DNA of 64,000 bases from Verticillium longisporum (Eukaryota; Ascomycota; Sordariomycetes; Glomerellales; Plectosphaerellaceae), in contig JAETXT010000011.1 of NCBI GenBank assembly GCA_019188255.1, positions 1,674,001 through 1,738,000 on the forward strand, in the 5' to 3' direction. A program made the position numbers and the translations under genes. Under the pieces are notes generated by a model, which did no database searches, was not told where the DNA came from, and saw nothing but the letters and a program-made list of their open reading frames with translations. Positions 44,929 through 56,284 of the stretch are shown here, one piece after another. How positions within the stretch are numbered: the first letter of the stretch is position 1; each line of letters begins with the position of its first letter.

Positions 44929-46542
44929 AAGAAGCGTGCCCCTTTTCTTGGCGTTTGCGACTCAACTCAATCGACAGGTATCGGAGCTCCAGGTGCGTGG
45001 TTGAGCAGAAGAGGATGAACCCTTGGATTTTTTTTTTGGTGATTCTGCTGAAGTCAGAGACAAAAGACTCATCATGGGGCGATGACACCATCGCGAACAT
45101 GCCCCCCTCATGAGTAATCCCTTGGAGTGAGTCTTCGCAGTGTGCAGCTTCGTCCCGCAATGGGGTGCATGTGGGCGGGCCACCGCGTAACCAGTCATTT
45201 GGTCCCTGCCTCTACCAGAACTGGACGCCCTTTTCCATTTTCCATACCCGAGTCAACGGGGCGCAGGGCCCGTTTTGTTGGTTGGTTTGATCGAGCTCGA
45301 AGCCGGCGGCCGCTACGGGTGCCGCGTACGATACGGGGCCATCGACGGTGCGGCCGGGGCCGTAGATTTGCCGTGTTGCGATCTTTGCCATCTTGCGATC
45401 GAATCGTGTCAGCAGAGACAATTCGCGCCAGGTTCGACGTCATGGCTTTTGATGGATGATGGATGATGGATGACGGAGGATGGAGGATGAATCTCGATGG
45501 GTTGAAGGACAAATCTCGATGCAACACAATCGCAGTGCTCGATCGTCAGAGGGGGAAGGTTTCTTGGATCGGGAGCGGACAGACACTGACTGGGGATGGC
45601 ACGCCCCCACCTGGTGCCTTTTAGTGCCATCGGGTTCAGGTGCTGGGATCGGCCGCCAGAAGGGGAGCAAAGCCACAAGCATCAGGGGTGGGGAGAGGCA
45701 AGACTGGGTGTGGCTACATGGAAATCTGCCCCTCGGGCGTGGCTGATGCATGCAATTCTGAACATTTGCCCATTCTGCGTGGAGGAGGGACACTCGCTCT
45801 GGTCTGCCACTTTCTTGCTCTGCCACTTTCGTGCTCTGCCAGCTCCCGCCAAGAATCGAGCACTTGTTTACAGCGAATGCCCAACGGACAAGCCCCCATC
45901 GACGATCGCCAGATGTACCGCATCGCAGCGTAGAGATCGCAACGCATCGCATAGGTACCTTAGTTGGGACAGCCTGTTGACGTTGACGTTGTCCTCACTT
46001 TTGGGATCATTCACGACCAAGGTCCCAGGCGGTTACTAGGGTCGAACTTGCCTCAACTAGGGGTCTGGCCAGGCCCTTCCCTTCCCCCTCTTGTCCACCT
46101 ACTTACCCCGGGAGCAAACATCCTGCCCTGCCCACCCGACTTGCCCCCTACAGACCTTACCTTCTACAGACCTTACCTTGAAGGGACCTACCTGAGGTTC
46201 GCTACGCTTGCCCAACTGCCACTTGCCGCTTGCCGCTTGTCGCTTGCCTCCCTGGGGTCGACTTGGCTGACCCTGCCCCGTCTCGCTCGTTGCCCTTGCC
46301 GTTCACGCTCTTCAGCGTCCCGCGAGGCTTTCGTCCTGCGTCTCTGGGTCCTCGACCTCCACCCATGCTCCAAACCTCCACCACGCGCCTCTCCGCCTCT
46401 CTCCAGGCCACCAAACGAACGAGACGAACCCCCTTCGACGACGACAAGGCTCGGTCGACCTGCAACAAACGTCGAACCCTCTACCGGCTCTCATGCCCTC
46501 GCAGACCTTTGCGCAATCCCCCACCTTCTAGGGACCGGAGAT
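44929..46542. other. Intergenic 1.6 kb; histidine-kinase upstream region
   Basis: C-rich, pyrimidine-biased DNA from about 46060 to 46540 with short CTTACC/CTTGCCGCTTG repeats, plausible as promoter and 5' UTR of the kinase. Long open frames here on both strands follow base bias and lack domains. Confidence 0.45.
45451..45490 (+). repeat. GATGGAT-type simple repeat
   Basis: Imperfect GATGGAT/GATGATG units over about 40 bases. Confidence 0.8.
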
Positions 46543-49500
46543 ATGGCCGATGTCAACGAGGGCGCCCGCGAGTGGGAGACTCTCAAGTATGTGCCCATCG
46601 ACCTACTGCTGGCAGTCGCATCATTCATCCTCCCCCTCCCCCCGCCTTGACCATGTGCATGCACGAACATCCTCAACTGACATGACCTGCCGACAGATAC
46701 GACTCCTTCCTCATCTCGAAAACCGTGCTGAACGAACCTCATCGCCCCGTCCCGCGCAACACTCTCTCCTCCAGTTCCGATACGAACCTGACCGCCCTGG
46801 CCCAGTTGTGCGCCATCCGCCTCGATGCCTCTCGCGCCCTCATCTCCCTCTTTGACCGCCGCCGCCAGTACGTTGTCGCCGAAGCTACGCCGACCCTGCC
46901 CCTCCGCGCCGACACTCCCAACTTGGAGGACCACTTGTGGCTTTGCGGCACTGCCATCCCTCGAACGCACGGCATCTGTGAGCATGTTCTCATGGGAGCG
47001 GGCAAAAAAGTATACACCGGGCCCAAGATGGACAAGAATGAACATCCTCTCCCCGTGACTTTGGTTCCTGATTTATCTGTCGACCCGCGATTCCACGAGC
47101 GACCCTTCGTTAGCGGCACACCCAGTCACAAATATTATGCTGGTGTGCCGCTCCGCTCCGCCAGAGGCATCAATATTGGCGTTCTCTGCGTCTTTGGCCC
47201 CGAAGCCCGCCACTCCCTAACCGGCGAGCAAGTCGAATTCATGAGTGATCTGTCTCGGACCATCATGGGCCTGATGGAGGCGAGACGCGTCACCGACACA
47301 TACGTACGCAGCGAGCGCATGGTCCACGGCCTGAGCAACTTCATCCAGGGCAGAGACGAGCCTGGCACTTGGTGGTCTGAAACTGACCACCACATTGCTG
47401 AAGCACGAGCCTATGAGCCCAATGGTGTTCCTAACTGTCCGGACGGGCCGGAAGCCCCCCGTATTGTTGTCGGCGACGACGGCCTCGTTGAGGTCTCCGA
47501 AAACGCGTCCGAAGAGATTGCTGGAACTCTGGAACCTGTCCGCCCAAGCATCAGTCCTGTGACCAACGATGGCGTCGCTGCATCCTGTTCAGGCTCTTCC
47601 GACACCGTTGAAACGGCGAGCACGACTGCTTCCAGCGTGTCGCCAGCTGATCCTCGCCAGGTCGAGGTCGATCGCATTTTCGCCAAGGCTGCACACATTA
47701 TCCGTGAGTCTCTTGACATTGACGGAGCCATGTTCCTTGACGCCAGTGTCGGCTCATTTGGCGGACTCGTTGACTCCATGAGCCCGCACAACACGTCGCT
47801 CGATTCAGACGGTCCCACCTCGAGCAGCGATGACAGTTTATCGGGGCAAAGCCAGACCAGCAATCAGGAGACGCCATGCCGCGTCTTCGGCAGTTCTACG
47901 TCATACAACCATCCGATGCCCCCTTCTTCTCATATAGTTGATCCCGACGCGCCAAAAACGCTCACCGAGAAGTTTCTCAAGAAACTCATGCGCCGCTATC
48001 CGAACGGCAAGATCTTCAGCTATGACGAAGCTGGTTCCTGGTACTCGGAGGAATCATCGGGCGATGATTCGGATTCTCTGTCTCAAGAATTCGGAGGCGT
48101 AGAAGAAGGCTCTCAGCCGGTCAACGTCAAGAAGTGCAAGCCTAAAGGCTCGCCATATTCACGGAGGAACGAAGCTTCGACCATTGGGAAGCTCTTTCCC
48201 GCCGCGAGAAGCATCGCCATGGTGCCCCTGTGGGACCCATACAAAGACAGGTGGCACGCTGGCGGATTCGTCTGGAGCAAGAACTCAGCTCGCATGATTA
48301 CCAGGGACGCTGATCTGCCCTACCTCAGGGCCTTCGGCATGATCACCATGGCGGAGATCCGGCGGCTAGATGTTGCCGTGTCTGACAAGGCCAAAACAGA
48401 CATTCTCGGCTCCATGAGCCACGAGCTGCGTTCGCCGTTGCATGGCGTCGTCGCCGCTGCTGAGTTGCTCCATGACACACAGTTGGACGCCTTCCAGGTT
48501 GATGTTGTCCATACGATTGAGATTTCGGGCAAGACGCTTCTGGATACTATTGATCATGTAAGAATGTTCTTCGCGAGCTAGATCTGTTTCTCGATTCTAA
48601 CTGCAATACAGTTGCTCGCGCACAGCAAGATCAACACATTTCTGCGGTCGTCGAGAGCACGTCGGAGGCAGAACAAGGGCCGTCGTGGCCTGACGCACGA
48701 CGGCAAAGACGAGACAAGCATCGAAAACGGCATGATGACCCTAGTGTCGGAGATTCAGCTTGATGCCCTCGCCGAGGAAGTCATCGAGAGCGTCTTCATC
48801 GGCCACAGCTTCCAACACATGGTTGCCGAACAGCTCACGAGACACGGTGCGCAGGGCCCCATGAGCCCAGCCCAGGAACGCCTCGACACTATCCACTCGG
48901 CAGACCTAAGCAAGACCCGAGCCAGCTCGAACAGCCTGCCGACAAACCTCGGCGACGTCCATGTCATCATCGATATGGACCCTAGTTGCTCGTGGGCATT
49001 CTCCACTCAGCCTGGTGCGATTCGTCGTATCATTATGAACCTTTTCGGTAACGCACTGAAGTACACATCGAATGGCCACATCAAGATCACCCTCGGGCAA
49101 GAGGCCGCAGCTCAGGGGCCGCGAAAAGGCTCTGCCAACGTTGTCATTACCGTCGCCGACACTGGCAAGGGTATCACCGAGGAGTTCCTGCGCACGAAGC
49201 TCTTTGTTCCGTTCTCCCAAGAAAACCGCCTCGCGCCGGGAACCGGTCTGGGCCTCAGTCTCGTTCGCCAGATTGTGGGCTCTCTCGGGGGCTCTATCAG
49301 CGTCAAGAGCCGTGTAAACAGGGGTACCACAGTGACCGTCTCTCTTCCCCTCACCCATGCGCCGACGCAGAAGTCCGTCAAGGAGATTGATAGCCGTTTC
49401 GCTTTTGACTCCAAGATACTACACGACGTCAAAGTATCGGCTGTTGGTTTCACCAAGAAGCCTGTTGGGCCGAATAGCACAACCGATGGCAAGGATATCC

Positions 49501-50723
49501 CTATTGAATCCCTCCCACTGAGGTGGTTCGGAATGCAGCTGAGTGACATGAAGAGTGTTGCCGGCGCCGCTTCCTCCGATGCCGATGTTATCATCTACAG
49601 CGAGGCAGCCTTCGGCCAACTCGACGGCCGCTCTATTCAGCAGCATCCTGTCCCTAGCGTTGTTATATGTCACAACGCAGGCAACTCGATCAAATTCGGC
49701 TCTGTACTGAAAGCGTCAGCCCCTAGTGCTGTTTTTGAGTTTGTTCATCAACCGTAAGTCTCCGAAGTACCGTTTTTTAAAGTCATTCGCTGATCGATTG
49801 CAGAAACACGCCGAGAAAGTTTGGCAAGGCTGTCGCGGCTGCGTTGACCCGGTGGCAGCAGCTCAAGATCGTCAACGCCGTTGCGGCGGCATCAATTTCG
49901 AATGCCAGGAACAATGCTCCGTCCAACAATACTTGCGGCACCACAGCCAGCCTACAACCCAACGGAATCCCCGGCGAATCAAATGTGTCTTCGGTAGCTT
50001 GTCGACTATGGAACCTAGATCTCGACTCCGAATTCAACCTGGCTCTGCCTGAACGGCGAACACCCCCTACGAACAGTGCCAGCCAAGCGACTCATACCAA
50101 CGAAACAGTTTCTATCAAGGCGCCTGTCGCTGCAAAGGAAGCGGGCCAAGCGCAAGACCCGGTCGAAACAGTCAAAGAGATCCAGACAGAAGCGATGAGC
50201 GCCGATGCCGCTGGAGCTGCATCTTCCTCCAGCACCGACCAGAAACACTTTTTGATTGTTGATGATAACATCATCAACCTCAAGGTGAGTTGCTACGTCC
50301 CGTCTTGATGAAGGCTCAGCCTAACATGTCCAGATCCTATCCACATTTATGAAGAGGCTGGGGCGAGAGCACTGCACTTCAATGAACGGACTTGAGGCAC
50401 TCGAGGCCTTCTCGGCGGACCCCGGAAGGTTTTCATGCATTCTCATGGACATCAATATGCCCATCATGGATGGCCTCGAATCAACGCGGCGAATTCGCCA
50501 ATTTGAGCGTCTCAACAAACTCGCTCCAACGACCATCATCGCCATCACAGGTCTGGGCTCTGAAGAGGCGCGGAAAGAGGCATTTGCGAGCGGACTGGAC
50601 CTGTTCCTGACGCGCCCGGTGCGCATGGGCGAGCTGCACATGATTCTGCGGCAGAAGGGACTGACCGATGTGGAGGGCCGCAAATCGCCCGAGTCAGAAA
50701 AGGCGGCAGCGATTATGACTTGA
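46543..50723 (+). CDS. GAF-domain hybrid histidine kinase (5 exons)
   Basis: Two-component phosphorelay sensor of 1,305 residues. Exons: 46543-46586, 46697-48557, 48612-49753, 49804-50284 and 50334-50723. The short first exon (MADVNEGAREWETLK) was found from GTATGT at 46587 and the acceptor at 46696. Domains in order: GAF (about residues 15-210, including CGTAIPRTHGICEHVL and YYAGVPLRS), a long Ser/Thr-rich linker, and HisKA with the phospho-acceptor H590 in SMSHELRSPLHG. The HATPase_c domain has N box NLFGNALKY near 777, ADTGKGI near 818 and GTGLGLSLV. The receiver has IVDDN near 1,168 and phospho-acceptor D1215 in LMDINMPIMDG. No membrane segment, so probably cytosolic. The receiver's usual KP dipeptide is RP (R1270). 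Output would pass through a phosphotransfer protein; the signal is unknown. Confidence 0.93.
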
Positions 50724-51400
50724 TGAAAAGAAGCAAAAGCTGGCAGGTGTGTGTACGATGTTGCAAGAGGCGTTGCGAGAGGTTTCGCGCATGGGGTTCC
50801 CCCCTTTTTAGCATGTGACACGGCGTTTGGGGCGGCAGGCGGTCGAGTAGGTTCTGGGTGTTCTGGATGCATGATGGGCGAGCCATTTGGCTTATGTTTC
50901 CTGGCCGGAGGGAGAGTAGATACCCCATGACGCATATATGAATGTCATGTCATTACTGTGACTGCGGGCGCGTCGCGCAATTTGGATGCGTTATTTCGAT
51001 GAATTCGACAACAGAAGGGTTCGGTGTTGGGTGAAAAGTCTTGTGGCCATGACGAGGAGTATTGCGAAAGAAATGGTAGGGAGATTGTACAAGATTGGGC
51101 AGTCCTTTCTGGGTGTTGTTATACTGAGTAGTTGTACGTGTAAGACGCACACTTCACAGTTCAGATGAATGCCAAGCCACTATTCTTTTCCTTCTTATCT
51201 TTATGCTTTCGCCTGACGTGGGCTCGACAAAGTACAGAACTCGGTTCAGTAGGGAATCAAGCTGCACAGGTCACAGGTCAGGAAAAGCTGCCACTGGCTT
51301 TGTAGTAGACGGATGCTATGAATCCGACGTGAGGATGTGCAACAACATCGCGGCGTACTTGTATGGTTAACAGTGATGAGCTCGGAAAAGAACCAAACCG
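50724..51400. other. Convergent spacer between kinase and P450 3' ends
   Basis: No gene; both neighbouring genes end here. Confidence 0.5.
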
Positions 51401-53131
51401 TCACGCGTCTTCCCACTTCCTCGGCTTCATGTAGCAACTCGTCGGCTTGTACGTAATCTCCTCCATAGCCTCATACCCAGAAAGTTCCTCGCCACATTCC
51501 AAAAGCTCAAAGTTCCACGCTAGAAGAGTACAGACGATCCTCATCTCCAGATACGCCAACTTCCGCCCAAAGCACCCACGAACGCCGCCGCCGAACCCCA
51601 GCACCGGCCCGGCAAGTGGATCAAACACCACGTTCCCCGCGCCGTCCGTCGACAGCCACCGCTCCGGCGCAAACAGCTCCATGCCCTCGGGATCCCACGC
51701 CCCGCACGGCCTCGCCGACGGACTCCTCGCCGCCTCGGGGATCCGCAGCGCCGGCGACGTCAAGCTCGGCCCCTGCGCGAGCAGCAGCATCGTCGTCCCC
51801 TTCGGCACAGCGCGGCCCAGCACCGTCGTGTCGCGGTCGCACTGCCGCTCGAGCACCGGCACCGGCGTCCCGAGCCGCACCATCTCCTCGAGGACGCCGT
51901 CGAGGTACGGCACGCTCGTCGCTACAATCTCCGCCACCGTCGGCGCGCGCCTCTCGGCCACGGCCGCCGCGTGCGCCGCCCGCAGCGCCGCCCGCAGCGC
52001 CGCCGGCGCCGCCGGCGCGTCCGTCAGGCGCTTGAGGCCCCAGCTCAGCGTCGTGGCCGTCGTGTCGTGACCCGCGACGATGAAGCCGAGCACCTCGTCC
52101 GACGTGTCCTCGGACACGTACACCGGGGCGCGGCCCTCCTTGTCCGCGAGCCGGCGCTCGCGCGCCATCATCAGGTCGACGGCCGAGCGCGCCCAGCTGT
52201 CGTCTTCGTCGTCGTCCTCGCCGTGGGAAGTGCCGCGCACCTTGTCGAGACGCGCCACGGCGCCGAGGATCTGCTCGCGCGCGTAGCCGCGCTGGAGGGC
52301 GCGGAAGCGTCGCTCCGAGGGCAGCAAGGCGAAGTACCGGTACGCGAGGTCGATGAAGGGCGTCGCCGCCGCGCGCCCGACGAGCTCGCCCGCGTGCAGC
52401 GTCGCCTCGAGCGTCTCGTGCATGGCGCCCTGCGGGAAGACGGCGTCGCCGCGGGGTCCGCGCTCGACGTGTCGGCCGCCGCCGCCGTCGCCGTCCTTGG
52501 CTGCTGTCTCGGCGGCGCGTGTCTGCGCCGGCAGCGTGCGGTGCGGGTAGGCTTTGCCAAAGGTAAAGTCGAGGACGGCGTCGAGGGCGGTGCGGGAGAT
52601 GTCGCCGCCCGCCTCAAAGGGGGCGCCGGCGGCGCGGTCGGCTTTCAGGTGCCACAGCTTGACGAGGGCCGTGGCGGAGCGGTAGATCTCGGGGGCGGCG
52701 ACGGCGTGGAGGAAGGCGGGAGCCATTGTGTCGGCGAGGAGGGTGCGGTGGTAGCGCCATGCTGGGCCGTGCTTCAGGTTGATGTGGTGACGCGGCGCGA
52801 CGCCCCCGAGGGTGGAGGTGGGGTAGTCGCTGCGGTCCCATTCGCGGCGGCGCGTGAGGATGTCGCGGGCCTCGCGGTAGTCGGCGAGCAGCAGGTAGGG
52901 ACGCGAGAAGGGCTTCAGCCAGACTTGGCGCAGCGGTGTCTGGTGGGTGGTCGGGAGGGATTCGAGATAGGCGAACCCCGTTGTCGGGTGGGATATGAGC
53001 GCTGGCAGATCCGTCGTCAAGAAGGCCCACGGCGCGTGAGGGATCGAGGGAATTGGTCTCTGGAGGATGTAGAGTGTCAATGGAACGAGGAGAAGGAGAG
53101 TGACGACGAGAGGGGTGACGGGCAGCTCCAT
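51401..53131 (-). CDS. Cytochrome P450 monooxygenase
   Basis: Membrane-anchored heme-thiolate monooxygenase, 576 residues from ATG 53131, which puts the anchor helix (ELPVTPLVVTLLLLVPLTLY) right at the N-terminus; an in-frame ATG at 53176 adds 15 residues. All signatures are intact: I-helix AGHDTT (353-358), ExxR as EMVR (416-419), the FAPERW region, and heme loop FGGGVRGCFG with ligand C520. The gene is intronless and strongly GC-rich, with Ala/Arg-rich loops, producing a spurious long plus-strand frame over the same DNA (51971-53158). The CYP family is not assigned. There are no biosynthetic core genes beside it, so a secondary-metabolite cluster is not indicated; detoxification or fatty-acid oxidation are alternatives. 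Confidence 0.92.
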   Translation of the reverse strand: MELPVTPLVVTLLLLVPLTLYILQRPIPSIPHAPWAFLTTDLPALISHPTTGFAYLESLPTTHQTPLRQVWLKPFSRPYLLLADYREARDILTRRREWDRSDYPTSTLGGVAPRHHINLKHGPAWRYHRTLLADTMAPAFLHAVAAPEIYRSATALVKLWHLKADRAAGAPFEAGGDISRTALDAVLDFTFGKAYPHRTLPAQTRAAETAAKDGDGGGGRHVERGPRGDAVFPQGAMHETLEATLHAGELVGRAAATPFIDLAYRYFALLPSERRFRALQRGYAREQILGAVARLDKVRGTSHGEDDDEDDSWARSAVDLMMARERRLADKEGRAPVYVSEDTSDEVLGFIVAGHDTTATTLSWGLKRLTDAPAAPAALRAALRAAHAAAVAERRAPTVAEIVATSVPYLDGVLEEMVRLGTPVPVLERQCDRDTTVLGRAVPKGTTMLLLAQGPSLTSPALRIPEAARSPSARPCGAWDPEGMELFAPERWLSTDGAGNVVFDPLAGPVLGFGGGVRGCFGRKLAYLEMRIVCTLLAWNFELLECGEELSGYEAMEEITYKPTSCYMKPRKWEDA

Positions 53132-53950
53132 GTTGGTGGTGGTCGCTTGAAGAGTTAGAGTATTTGATCTCAACACTTGATCTAAGCTACCTAGGAACAG
53201 TAATGAAGTGAGGGCGAAGGAGATGCTGAAACAACGATGTGCATGTGAGGACCAAGAGTTACTTTATTCTCATGTGTGGAGCCACGATGTGACTGTCAGC
53301 GTCAGCTTACACCGACCTTCCCTGTCTTGACTTTGACTATCCTTGCCGTCAGCCGGCATGTCAGGAGGCCCCTGCGGAGCCACGGCACAGGGGGCTAGTC
53401 AGGGGCTAAGAGCTACGAGAACGTATATATAAGGACCGCGGAGGGCCCTCCAAGCTGCGGAGGGCCAGAATTCAGATGTATTCCGACCCCATACCTATTA
53501 TCAATTGCCTGCGGACCACGTGTGGAAGACCTCTTCACTCTGTTCCAAATCAAGCACTGACACGGCATCACGTCAAGTGGAGCAGTCGTTCCGGCCGCCG
53601 GACCGCACCTCCTCCGCCATCTTGGTAGACATGCTGATGCCAACCCGACTTTGGAATTTACCTTGAACATGCTCTCAAGGGATTGCTATCCACAGTACTA
53701 TGCATGCGAATATCAACTGATGTTTGAATGATGAACTCACCAGAGAGGGCTTGATTCCAGAAGTCAATCCGCAAGGAAGGAAAAAGACGAGTATTCAAAG
53801 TATAATCGCCGCATCCTATGAAATGCCAGCAAGCACCGACATGGTAGGTCAGTGAAGGCACTTAAGGAAACCCCACATGACAACCCAAGATGCGCACCCA
53901 GGCGGTAGCATCAGCTGCTCGTCGGTAGAAAGTTAGCGATTGGAACTCTG
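53132..53950. other. P450 promoter region and spacer
   Basis: No supported gene between the P450 start and the small transposon. Confidence 0.45.
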
Positions 53951-53958
53951 CATGGAAT

Positions 53959-53980
53959 CAGGGCTGCAGCCTGACCAAAT
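53959..53980 (+). repeat. Left TIR of the hAT MITE
   Basis: Pairs with 54420-54441 with 20 of 22 matches. Confidence 0.85.
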
Positions 53981-54419
53981 CTATCCACTAAATACAAGCA
54001 GATATCAAATAAATCAGGTCCCTAGAGGCATTTAAATAAGTAATTATATAGGGCATATTTAGTACGCTATTTAGTGGTTTTCAAGTATACTAGGAAGACC
54101 GGAAGAATATAGATCCAGCTTAGATACTCTATTATATAAGCAACTTAGTAATTCTCCTTTATTATATAAGCTATTATCTAAATAGCTTAGTTATCCTTAG
54201 TTATCCTATTATATAAATAGCTAATCCTATTATTAATAGGATAGAGTTTAGATAAGGGGCTAGATAGAGATACTTATATAATTTATCTAAAAAATCGGGC
54301 CTCTAATAGTAAATGTCTTATATAATTAAATTAGCTAAATACTTGCAAATTAAATCAAATAGTCAAGTTTACGCGCTTACTACCTTTAAATCCTATCATT
54401 TTACCCCTGAATTTGATTT

Positions 54420-54441
54420 ATTTGGTCGGGCTGCAGCGCTG
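54420..54441 (-). repeat. Right TIR of the hAT MITE
   Basis: Inverted partner of 53959-53980; the CATGGAAT duplication follows at once. Confidence 0.85.
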
Positions 54442-54449
54442 CATGGAAT

Positions 54450-55606
54450 AAGTCGCCTCTGCAAATACTCGCAAGTGGGCTTCTTCATTGCCGAACAAAG
54501 ATGTCTCAAAGCTTGCCGTGTGATGCAAAACCATCTCTTTCTGTGCCGACGCAGGATCGCTCTGTTTCCGATTATGGTCTAGGTCCAAAAATGTACTGAG
54601 AGAGCTCTACTCAATTCTACGGCGATATCGAACGGAGACTTGCTGGAGACATTGGGCTATTGTACGACTATAGCGGGCATCAGCGTTCTGCTAGATATCG
54701 TTAGGCGACACGCTCCCTAATGAACTGGAAAGGGGTACCAACTAATACGGTTATACTGGGGGGACGGACGGGGAAAGGAGGCTAATACACCACTAGTAGT
54801 CCGCAATATAACGCTGGAAGAGATGTACCCTGATCGATTAACATCGTAGCATGTAAAGGTATACCGGGTAGACGGATAGGCGGAGAGGCAAGGTGATCAA
54901 GTGGTGCTACTTTCCATAGATAAGTATCGGATTATGTAAACACAACTGCCCAAGAACGTCTCTTGTATTTGTAGAATTCCTTTAGAGTAAGTAATGTCCT
55001 TACTAACGCCTTGTCACCTTCTAGGTATGGTAAATTACTAACAACTATTCATATCCCCATGCTATCTAAGACTGTCTTTGAAGCAAAGTTCTTCATATTA
55101 ACATAGTTGAAGGTTGCGAGAAGGACAAAATTCCATGCTCAGCTGTACTTGGAGCAGCCCCCGGAAAAGAGAACATCAGAGCCGGAAGGCTGCATTAAAG
55201 TTAATGTCGGGGTCTCAATAGCCTACTCAGATGAATTCAGAAACAGAGAAAGGCTCACTCCGCCAGCGTCATTTTTCTGCAACAGGCCCCTAGCGTGGCC
55301 ATGGTGCTAGAGCGTCGGCCTATGCTCACGAACTTGAGGTCAGTCACGTGTTTATACACAGTCTCATACTAGAATGAGATTAGTAGGTAGCACCCTACGA
55401 GTCCTAAATCAAAATCACAACCGGGCCGGTTTTACTAATCAAAAATTACATCTTGGTGTAGGTACTATTCTTAGCGCCTTTGACTCACTGGCTGGGCTGG
55501 TCCGATAACAAATCCTCTGGCTATAAGAGTGCCTCATACCGTGTCTTAAGGACATCGTGTTCATCATCTTTTGACAACTTTATTTCGCACAACTGGGCTT
55601 TACACC
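54450..55606. other. Spacer upstream of the GNAT gene
   Basis: AT-leaning, gene-free. A tRNA-like A-box stretch near 55289-55345 lacks a B box and is not called. Confidence 0.4.
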
Positions 55607-56284
55607 ATGGCTTCCGACTACACGTACACTTTCTTTCGCATTTCGCAGACCGAACAGCTAGCGGCTTCTGCTGCTCAATATCGCAAGCTCCGCTTAAAGG
55701 CACTGAGCACATCCCCCGACTCATTCTCCTCGACGTACGAAATTGAGTCAGGCTTCGGCGACAAAGTTTGGGAACAACGCCTTTCTGAGAAAGGGAAAGA
55801 AACCTTCATATGCGCCGCTTCTCATACCGGTTCCGGTACCACCGAATGGGTCGGGCAAGTTACGCTACGCGGACCACTGGCCCAAGCTGAGTATGACCTG
55901 CCCGAAGAATCAGGTCAGCCGCTCGCAGATGCAGACGCGCATTCAGAACAGTGGCAGATGCTCAGCTTGTACAACCTTCCGGAACACCGCGGCCGCGGCT
56001 TAGGGAAGAAGCTTTGCCTGGAGGCACTACGTTACCTCGGAATGGAGAGGCCTGCTTCGAGCTCCCTTGTGCGACTTATGGTCAAGCCACAAAATACCGC
56101 CACCGTCGGTCTGTACAAGAGTCTTGGATTTGAGGAGGTGGGCCGTTGCACACTCGCGGAAGCTCTCATGGTCAATGGTGACGCGAAACTGCTGCCCGAA
56201 GACTACACAACTCGGAGCGAATATACTACTCGAGGAGGAATCATCATGACTCGTCTAGTCCCAGAGCAGAAAGGCGAGGTTTAG
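55607..56284 (+). CDS. GNAT-family N-acetyltransferase
   Basis: Acetyl-CoA-dependent acetyltransferase, 225 residues, single exon. ATG 55607 has a good context (CACCATGG) and is preferred to the in-frame ATG at 55571. The GNAT fold is complete: an N-terminal helix with AAQYRKLRLKALSTSPDSF, beta strands with EWVGQVTLRGPL, and a motif C/A strand with WQMLSLYNLPEHRGRGLGKK, whose HRGRGLG loop binds CoA pyrophosphate. Motif B is VKPQNTATVGLYKSLGFEEVGRC. The NTATVGLYKSLGF block is typical of RimI-like and small-molecule acetylases. Substrate unknown; the start KALSTSPDSFSSTYE resembles fungal single-domain GNATs of unknown role. No operon-like partner nearby. Confidence 0.9.
   Translation: MASDYTYTFFRISQTEQLAASAAQYRKLRLKALSTSPDSFSSTYEIESGFGDKVWEQRLSEKGKETFICAASHTGSGTTEWVGQVTLRGPLAQAEYDLPEESGQPLADADAHSEQWQMLSLYNLPEHRGRGLGKKLCLEALRYLGMERPASSSLVRLMVKPQNTATVGLYKSLGFEEVGRCTLAEALMVNGDAKLLPEDYTTRSEYTTRGGIIMTRLVPEQKGEV

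Larger units (their letters stand above)
53959..54441. mobile_element. Non-autonomous hAT element (MITE-like, 483 bp)
   Basis: Bounded by inverted repeats CAG[G/C]GCTGCAGCC[T/C]GAC plus CAAAT (22 bp, 2 mismatches) at 53959-53980 and 54420-54441, and by perfect 8-bp direct repeats CATGGAAT at 53951-53958 and 54442-54449. CAGNG termini and 8-bp duplications are the hAT signature. The interior (about 54000-54310) is very AT-rich with few CA/TG, suggesting past RIP. It encodes nothing; an 89-codon frame at 54313-54582 runs across the right terminus and is not a gene. Confidence 0.85.

Noticed and set aside
51971..53158. 395-codon plus-strand frame over the P450
   Set aside because: Antisense shadow of a GC-rich gene; the P450 motifs are complete on the minus strand.
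54313..54582. 89-codon frame near 54.4 kb
   Set aside because: It crosses the right terminus and target duplication of the hAT MITE.
55289..55345. tRNA-like stretch with an A-box-like motif
   Set aside because: The anticodon arm does not pair and no B box or T arm follows.
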